Positions 57,141 to 64,000 of a stretch of DNA of 64,000 nucleotides are shown here, piece by piece. Location of the stretch: positions 124,001 through 188,000 of the forward strand of contig WPIO01000061.1 in the NCBI GenBank assembly GCA_009760855.2, given 5' to 3'. Below the pieces are notes generated by a model that saw only the letters and a program-made list of their open reading frames with translations, did not search any database and was not told the DNA's origin. The stretch is from Cristatella mucedo. Lineage: Eukaryota; Bryozoa; Phylactolaemata; Cristatellidae. The translations under genes were made by a program, and so were the position numbers. Positions within the stretch are counted from its first letter, which is position 1; each line of letters begins with the position of its first letter.

Positions 57141-58702
57141 TTACGCAGGAGAGTTTTGTACAGCGCATTCACAGCCTAAGCGGCTTTCGGTACGCATTCG
57201 GTAGCCAACAGACTTCGTCTCATGCGACAAAGAGAAAGTGAGAGGCATAGCAGAGCCAGGAGAGCAATTGAGGTAGTGAGTAGCATGGAAGTAGCAGCTC
57301 AGGATCACTGAAAAGAATAAGCCATAGTCGGCAGCTGGAGAGTAGCAATCGTTGCGTAAGAATTGTGGAAACGAGTTCCTCAGTCTGGCACCTGCAGAGC
57401 TAAAGCTTCTGTTGCCAACGGTCTTTAAGCGGAGGAATGCAACAGCTAATTTGTTGTCCACGCAGGACCTGAGGGCACGAAGAGGCTGAAACTGGTGCAA
57501 CAGTATAGCTAGGTACGAAGGACCCAAGCCGTGGCGGGCCTCGTGGGTAAGCGTAAGAACTTGGCTCTGTATCCGTTGCTCAACTGCCATCCATACTAGC
57601 TCTTTTAGCAACGAAGGTGCTTGCTCAAACTTCTGGGACTTGATGACTAGCCTTGCTGCCATATTCAAAGTCAGCTGCAGTAGCCTAGTTGCTTTCTATG
57701 GTAGCCCAGCCAAAAGGGAATTACAATAATCCGAATTACAATAATCCGAATAATAAGCCGAGACATAACTAAGGAGCTAGCTAAATTTTTGAAAGCCACT
57801 GTGAAAGACGGCTCCTAATCTTGAATAGGGATTGCACGTGATGGCTAGCTGGCTAGCTGTCAAGGCAGTTGTCTGAATAAAGCTTTTAAAATTGCAGCAG
57901 TTGTCGAAAACGACACCTAAATTTCAAGCACGTGGTGATGGTCGCACAACAGCATCACCTATTAGGAAAGCAAAGCCTTTTAATCCGGCAACACGCTTAG
58001 GGTGTCCTGTGAGCAGCAGTTCGGTTTTATCGTCATTTAGTTTCAAAAAGTTTTCCGACATCCAGGATCGAATATCGGCAAGGCAATTTATCAGTTGCTG
58101 CAGCAGATTCCGACAGTTTGAATGACAAATACAGCTGAGTATCGTCAGCATAAAAGTGATATCCTATTCCATGGGCCTTAATCACTTTTCCTAGAGGTTG
58201 AGTATAAATGCAGAACAGCAATGGACCGAGTACAGACCCTTGAGGGACTCCACAGGTGACCTTTCTCGTGTGTGAGACCTGACCCCCACACGACACGAAT
58301 TGAACACGATCAGATAAGTACGATTTAAACACGCCAGTGCTTCTTCTGCCAGACCGATCGTTGTTCTCAATCGTTCAAACAGAACTTCGTGATCAATGGT
58401 GTCGAAGGCGGCTGATCTAGCAGAGCTAGGGCAGTGACATTCCCGTCATCGTTGCCACGTAGAATGTCATTGTTAACAAGGATGAAAGCAGTTTAAGTGG
58501 ATGACAGCCTCTTGAACTCTGATTGAAATGTTTCTGACATTTCATTCTTTTCAAAATGCTTAACCAGCTGCTTAGCAATAATTTTGTTAAGAATCTTTGA
58601 CAAGAAAGGAAAAAGGGAAACTGGGCGATCTAATCTAGGCTTTTTAAGTATAGGTCTAACGATTGCCGATTTGAAGGACTTGTGGACGACCCCTTTTCCC
58701 AA
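57141..58702 (-). pseudogene. L2-B reverse transcriptase (broken)
   Basis: Minus-strand pieces: SFKSAIVRPILKKPRLD (58493-58702), [14 protein letters not shown] and [14 protein letters not shown] (58033-58332), [18 protein letters not shown] (57924-58151), and the C-terminal piece 57141-57668. Catalytic YADD is present but the frame is broken at least four times. Confidence 0.82.
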
Positions 58703-59501
58703 AGAAGGATGAAAAATCTTGGTTAAGGCAGGGCTACGTTTGTCTGCCAGTGATTACCACACAGATGATGGTATAGGGTCTTCAAGAGACGAGCTCTTTT
58801 TGCTAGATTTTATTAAGGTAGCAACATCGCATGCAGAAACCACGGGAAACTTTCAAGGAAGGTCACAGTTTGTGATGCCGCAATTGCTTTAGTCAGAGGG
58901 GGTTTTATGGAGGCACGAATGTGCACAAAATTGTTTCTGTAAAGAAGTCTGAAAACGTTTCGGCTGAGCTCTTAATTTCTGGGGAGCCAGACCTCTCAGC
59001 ATTGGCCAGTAAATGGTTTACTGTCTTATAAATCTGTTTAGGGTCCTACTGGCAGTAATTCAGCTTTCGAGTGAAAAAGAAACCCTGGCTTTTTTGAGCT
59101 TTCAGGTTTAAACTTGAAGGAAGTCTTTGAAATTGACTAGATCTGCATCAGACCCCGATTTCTTGAAACGACGTTCCAGCCTGCGCTTAACCCGGCGCAT
59201 CTTTAGGTGGCTTTTGTAAATTGTAAGGAATCTCCACGACTTTTTATATGGATAGAACGAAAGGGAGCATGCTTGTCAAGAGCACTCCTGAGTGTCATGT
59301 TCATCGCATCAGTGAGGGTACCGAGGCTGCCAGTCGAGTCAGAATGCAGATCAAGAAGACTGCATCACAAACAGATTTCAAAAACTTGTCTGTGTCAATG
59401 CTTTGTAAGTTACGTCGTTTGACAAGTTCGACATTACCCCGTACGTACAACGAAGCAGGAACACTAAACGAGACCGAACAATGATCTGAGAGGGTCAGTG
59501 G

Positions 59502-60448
59502 TCACACGACAAGGTCAGTGGGGAGGACGCCTTTGGTGATCACGAGATCTAGAATGTGGCCACCGATGTGGGCTGTATGATTCACGTGTTGGACCAAACC
59601 AAAATTCTCCGGACAGTCAAGAAATGAGCGGACCTGGCTGATGCTAGGGTTGTCAACATGAATATTGAAGCCTCCTACAATCAGTAACGGCCTTTCACAC
59701 GCAAATATTTTAGCGAGAAACTCTGAAAACTCCTCTATAAACAAGTTTAGACAGCCAGAAGGAGGCCGGTATACCGAAACAGTGAGAGGCAATGTCTTTG
59801 ATAAAAACCTGATTGCAACCGATTCAAACGGTGGCCCATGTGAAAAACTGCACATCTTAAAGCCAAACGATTTGCGAACAACAATTCCAACCACGCCACC
59901 AACCTTGTCGGAACGCATGGACGGATAGTATGAGAACCCGAGTGGAGTGGTCTCAGAAATACAGCTACTGGAACAAGGCGTCATCCAAGTTTCGGTAAGC
60001 AGAAATGCATCTAGCTTTCCCTGGATCACCTGATCGGGGATAAGTAACCCCTCGGTTCTAAGCGGACATTTAGTAGGCGGAATTTAAGAGGCTGTCCAAC
60101 AACTGGGCGACGGCGACGAAGTGGTTTGTATTCACGTCGGCGTGTATCCGGCCCAGCGGACGAGGGCCCTTTGAATTTTAATTGGACCTTAGTAACGGCC
60201 GCCGGTCGAGGTTTCACACTGTGGTGGGCCACGGAAGGTGAGCTACTACCGCAACGAGTACTATTCAGCGCTTTAAACTTACGGGTCGTAGGTTTGATAG
60301 CCGAGCTGTTGATAGAACGAATGCAGGATGCAGGAAGGTTCTCACTGACCCGCTGAAGAAGGCCCGCCGGTAGGTATCGACTTATGGCGACATCGCACCT
60401 TATGCTAAGCAGGTCCTTTTTTGTGTAGCATATCCGAGGACAGCTCAT
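59502..60448 (-). pseudogene. L2-B endonuclease (broken)
   Basis: 60026-60448 gives the basic leader up to FRLLNVR. 59502-60029 gives LLTETWMTP, VYRPPSGCLN, a LLIVGGFNIHVD block (catalytic Asp of GDFN replaced by Gly) and GGHILDLVITKG. Two frames overlap at 60026-60029. Confidence 0.82.
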
Positions 60449-60500
60449 AAATAGTCACAGCGAAGATAGCAGCGGAATACCCCAAGGTAAGCTGCCGGTA

Positions 60501-60811
60501 CTTTCGTTGTAACAGCCTTTTGTCTCTGCAACCATTACTGCGGCTAAAGCGGCTTTCATTTATGCTAATTGATAGCGCTACGGTCCGCCAAGCCGGCAAA
60601 AATCCGAGTAGTCTTGACGGCTTATTAAAATGCGTAATCACCACTTTGAGATAATAATTTGAGATAGTGTAAGCGAATTTCATGAAGTCATCCCTGCCCA
60701 CTGTGTCAAGTATCTCAATATTTTTAATGTCGCGATTCTATTTTCATTGCTAGTGATAGATATATAAGATTCTCTGCGAAAGTGCTCATGTACGGCCACT
60801 GTCTCCAAGTT
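60501..60811. other. Unassigned spacer
   Basis: Nothing recognised between the L2-B 5' end and the duplicated segment. Confidence 0.4.
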
Positions 60812-60970
60812 GGTTTGATATTACAACATTAAGTAGGCTCGCAGTGGCTCTTTGTAATACTTGGCTCCTGTGGTAGCGAATACGTAACAGAATCCCAGTT
60901 ACATTCTTTTAAACCATGTTAACTGGTGTTCTTCCCAATTGATTTCTACTACTTTCATTTGATTTTTTAG

Positions 60971-61045
60971 AGGTTTCAGTTGAACAGTGTTAGTGCCTGC
61001 TTCCAGAGAGGTAACCTCAGCGTCGGGAGCATGACTATGCATGAT
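60971..61045 (+). pseudogene. Decayed duplicate of receptor exon 5
   Basis: Acceptor GATTTTTTAG and donor GTAAGT are kept. The first 13 codons (RFQLNSVSACFQR) are almost unchanged. It is 75 nt against 89 in the active exon; the shorter linker and small indels turn the helix start (SIGSILCL) into SVGSMTMHD and change the outgoing phase from 2 to 0. It would shift the frame if spliced to an exon like 50903-51029, and it lies downstream of that exon. Most likely a non-functional by-product of the segmental duplication. A third receptor copy continuing beyond the window is possible but unsupported. Confidence 0.75.
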
Positions 61046-61674
61046 GTAAGTGCAGAGGCTTTTGTTCTTTTGTCGAGTTTGCTGATGACACATCCTATAC
61101 AGCTCTGGATAAGAGCCGCAATAACCAGCCTCGATGGCAAATGTCCCGAGCTCCTATCCAAACTAATGGCTAGCGAGTGAAACGTTGGTATTCTGCATCA
61201 GCGAGGTCATAAATGAGAAGCTGCTATTCTCGGGTCCTGAATAATATTAAAAAGGAACCGTTTATGTGATAATTTTTAGTTAGGCGGCATATAAGCTGAA
61301 TTCTTGTTATAGTCAGTCAGTTGAGCTCGAAGATTTGAGCCAAGCAGTTGACTTGTGATGAGGACATCGAACGAGAGTACGCTAAAATTAGTACTGGACA
61401 CCTGTAGCCATCCGTAGATGCCAGATTGACTAGTCTAAGTTATAGATACGGATATTGCTTGCTATATGATGGTACGTACATTATTATGGTATCTTCGTCT
61501 CTGCTCCTGTCGGCATATCAGGATGCATTGGTGTTGCACCTCCAATGTTTAGTCTCACTTTAAGACTCAGACTTCATTGGTATTCGTCGCGCCTTTTAAA
61601 GGACTAGCACACTGCGAGCGCTGTGCTTTTATCTTCAGTATAATTGTGCAGAATATAATTAGAATATGTATAAT

Positions 61675-62030
61675 TCATTTGTATAGCGCCCAACGAGAGC
61701 TTAATCTCTAAACTCTCCTGCGTAACACTCACATGGTCTTTATGACTTTGTGGAGTTACTGACAGAGATACATTGCATCCAGGCGCTTCGCCTATGCTGC
61801 AAAGCTCAAGCCCACGACCTCGGTTCTTTTAAGGTGAGCACCTTAACCACTGAGCCAAACCAGAACGGCAAGGCCACTACAGCTTTGTTTGTGACAGTTG
61901 CTGTTGGAAGACATCGACTGCTGCTGAGCATTGCTTGCAGTGGGCAATACGGATTGCCCACTGCAGGACTCGATCCCCCAACCGAGGTCGTAAACAGCGA
62001 GCAGCTTATTCTTCGGCTAAGACCTAGGGA
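61675..62030 (-). mobile_element. SINE-1/SINE-2 composite (unit B) with nested L2-B scrap
   Basis: A SINE-1 tail at 61675-61705 is interrupted by a plus-strand L2-B 3' scrap (about 61706-61778: CTCTCCTGCGTAACACTC ... GTTACTGACAGAGATAC). The SINE-1 body (CCAGGCGCTTCGCCTATGCT) then resumes, followed by a second tRNA-like unit to about 62030. Confidence 0.65.
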
Positions 62031-62690
62031 TTCACCTAAAAGCTGAGGTGGCTGATTGCTCTTCCAAACCTCGCGATTCAGATAACTGCCCACTGAACTT
62101 CTGAAAATTTTAGCACCCTTCTTCAACAACGTTTAGCCAAGTTTGAAACAGTAACTCATCTAAATTATGCAAATTTAGCGTGGAGGTTCATCCCACATAG
62201 GTAAAGAGGAATCACTGGCAGCCGAGCTGCATCTAGTGGCATAAAGATATTTTTCTGTGAGAGCACGATTACTCTGAAGGAATAATAATGCAAAGTTTAT
62301 AAATAAAATGCAAATTTTATAAATATCAAACTTAAATTTCATGGCTAACTCAGTGTCTGCTGAGAGTAATGCAGAGACTGCCACGACGCCAGAACTAAAA
62401 TTTTTAAGTGATATCAGCAGGATCGAACTTATAACTCAACAGCACCCCATTTACCGTCCTACAGAATGTTAGACAGACACGGATGTATAGGAAAGAAGGT
62501 GAAGCAACTCACGCAGGTATGCCGAGATAAGTTCGGGTCATGTCGAAGGCGAGGTCACTCCAGGCACTGACCATCGGCATGATCTGTTTGACAGCAATGG
62601 CAAAGCCGAATGCTGACGTATATTATCCTTCTGCTTTGGTCGTGAGCGGCGCGCAGCAGTGTTGGTCGAGTCAAGGCGACTGCAGATTGC

Positions 62691-63108
62691 TTCATCGAAC
62701 ATGACTGCTCGGTACGACCGTGCGGTTGTGCTGACATGATTCGATGCAACCTAGACTCCTTTTTGGCCAGATGACCACGGTCCCGACGTCTCACGCAAGT
62801 ATCTCACAATCAGTGTTTTCCAAACATTCCTACAGGTCGGCAGAGGCTACGTCGACGATAGCTCTACTGCCATTGCATGCACAGGAAACAAGTGGCAGCA
62901 GGCGCCGTCAGTATTCCGACTTACATTTCAAAATAAGCCATTTTTCAAGTGTTTTAAAAGCTTTTCTAGAAGTAATCTTTTGTTTTGGGTGCATTCGACC
63001 GAAAATGAGTGTTAGTGTTAATCTCGTCTCTTTGTATCTAAATAAAAATTCTGAGTGGTGATAATTATCTTGTTTCTTTTAATCCAAAGACAAATTTTAG
63101 GTTTTTAG
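62691..63108 (+). other. Unassigned stretch with a possible terminal exon
   Basis: After a good acceptor (ACATTCCTACAG, ending 62835) a frame reads VGRGYVDDSSTAIACTGNKW and continues to TAG at 63013-63015. AATAAA follows shortly, within TCTAAATAAAAATT. The short C..NKWQ..P pattern loosely recalls a sushi-domain end. Not recognised with confidence. Confidence 0.3.
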
Positions 63109-63211
63109 GAATGATTCGAACGATGAGCACGTAAAAGATTTTAGGAGAAACTCCTTTTATCGAATGTGGCATTCACATCCAAAGGCATGGTGGGGCTACT
63201 GTTTCTCACCA
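63109..63211 (+). CDS. Candidate exon of an unknown gene
   Basis: Acceptor GTTTTTAG and a strong donor CCA|GTAAGT bound 103 nt, phase 2 in and phase 0 out. It encodes a block with KDFRRNSFYRMWHSHPKAWW followed by GYCFSP. The aromatic pattern FYRMW...HPKAWWGY is not repeat-derived and looks like conserved protein. It faintly recalls the R-x-W-x-P...WW-K-Y-A region near the N-terminus of VPS13-family lipid-transfer proteins, but I could not confirm this. No partner exon is visible in the remaining 800 bp. Confidence 0.4.
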
Positions 63212-63754
63212 GTAAGTACTGCTGACGGTAGAGTATTGGGTCTGCATGGGACAAATGGTGTCTGCGCGTGTTCTCGGAAAGCAAGTCAGTCAGCAGGGGC
63301 TCGTGTTGCGCGTGTTCTCGGAAGCAGCAATATCGACAAGTCAGTCACGCCAAACCCTATGGTCTCAACTGCTGATCACGCGACCACGGTTGTTTCCGGC
63401 TTTACGTTAGAGATCGTTTCACGGTATACTTAAAGCCTGGGCTTTTGACGTGCAGATATTAGCTGTCAGACATCGTGCCACGCGGTGAGGAGGATGTAAG
63501 AAACATACTTGAGTCGCGGAAATCCCTGCGGAAGCGAGTGGCTAGGAAGTAGCACAACAGGACGGCCGGCAAGCATTTGCAGGATTGGCAGCATGTGAGA
63601 CGATTTCGTTTCGAAACGATTGTGGCTTTTAGTTTGACAGTCCAGGACCCGCAAATAAAAAGCATTTTACCATGATTTAGGAATGAAATAAATGAATAAA
63701 TTAAGTAAGTGTCCGGATATGACCTTAAACAGGTGCACACATTCAGCTGGGTAT
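63212..63754. other. Unassigned sequence
   Basis: A direct repeat of GCGTGTTCTCGGAA occurs at about 63267 and 63308. No supported gene. Confidence 0.4.
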
Positions 63755-64000
63755 CAAGTAATGTAATGTGTCTCCGTCTGTGACTCCGTAAAACCACAAT
63801 GACCATGTGGCTGGTACGCAAGAGAGTTTTCTGTGGCACATTCAAAGCCAGTGCGGTTGCGTATGTGCACAAGGCAGCCAACAGGCTTCAGCACGAACAG
63901 CAAAGAGAAGGTGAGAAGTATAGTTGAGACATGAGAGCAGTTGAGGTAGTGAACAGCACGACGGAAGCTGCTCAGGACGGCTAGAAAGGATGTGCCACAG
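63755..64000 (-). mobile_element. L2-B LINE 3' end, running off the window
   Basis: On plus: GTAATGTAATGTGTCTCCGT, then the complement of the L2-B 3' end (GGCAGCCAACAGGCTTC, AGAGCAGTTGAGGTAGTGA). It continues past position 64000. Confidence 0.75.

Larger units (their letters stand above)
57083..60500 (-). mobile_element. L2-B LINE, near full-length, decayed
   Basis: A minus-strand counterpart of 33945-37370 with the same 5' end (near 60480-60500) and 3' end (ATTACATT-type repeats near 57083). Domain order on minus: leader and endonuclease 60448-59502, RT about 58800-57141. Small deletions and frameshifts break both parts. Confidence 0.87.
60812..62690 (+). repeat. Duplicated segment, unit B
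   Basis: Colinear with 44940-49260: same left edge (TGGTTTGATATTACAACATT), a copy of exon 5 of receptor copy 2, a SINE pair and CACTGGCAGCCGAGCTGCAT, then ATGCAGAGACTGCCAC and GTTAGACAGACACGG. It lacks the three L2-A fragments of unit A but has its own small L2-B insertion. Confidence 0.75.

Overview
The window is nuclear DNA of an unidentified animal, most likely an invertebrate. It has GT-AG spliceosomal introns, no operons, many microsatellites and a very heavy load of non-LTR retrotransposon and SINE debris. I could not identify the species from sequence alone.

The host content is a head-to-tail pair of paralogous genes on the + strand. Both encode a small single-pass receptor built like the cation-dependent mannose-6-phosphate receptor (M6PR/CD-MPR): one MRH (mannose-6-phosphate receptor homology) domain, one transmembrane helix and a short cytoplasmic tail. 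Copy 1 has six recognisable exons between 8011 and 13359; its signal-peptide exon is not visible here. Copy 2 has seven exons between 17014 and 51238. They join into an uninterrupted frame of 789 nt (262 residues plus stop), starting in a CpG-rich promoter-like region. Intron phases and most exon lengths agree between the copies, which is the main proof that the small exons are real. Copy 1 is compact (about 5.3 kb for six exons). Copy 2 is stretched to 34 kb by transposons in its introns. A third, decayed copy of the membrane-entry exon lies at 60971-61045 inside a duplicated segment (about 44.9-49.3 kb versus 60.8-62.7 kb).

The rest is mobile DNA. Two CR1/L2-like LINE families dominate. L2-A ends in a GC-rich hairpin followed by (ATT)n; its best copies are 4826-6354 on the minus strand and 26530-29370 on the plus strand. 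L2-B ends in short ACATT repeats; near-full copies are 33945-37370 (+) and 57083-60500 (-). Older LINE relics are scattered between them. A tRNA-headed SINE (SINE-1) carries a tail copied from the L2-A 3' end, and a second tRNA-headed SINE (SINE-2) recurs several times. There is also a pogo-like MITE with a TA target duplication (14103-14734), a short hAT element resembling the SPIN family (25819-26007) and a Helitron helicase relic (32223-32755).

Layout: 1-7.9 kb LINE/SINE debris; 8.0-13.6 kb receptor copy 1; 13.7-16.4 kb SINEs, MITE and GC-rich spacer; 16.4-51.3 kb receptor copy 2 with transposon-filled introns; 51.3-60.5 kb LINE debris; 60.8-62.7 kb duplicated segment; 62.8-63.2 kb two unassigned candidate exons; 63.75-64 kb another L2-B end.
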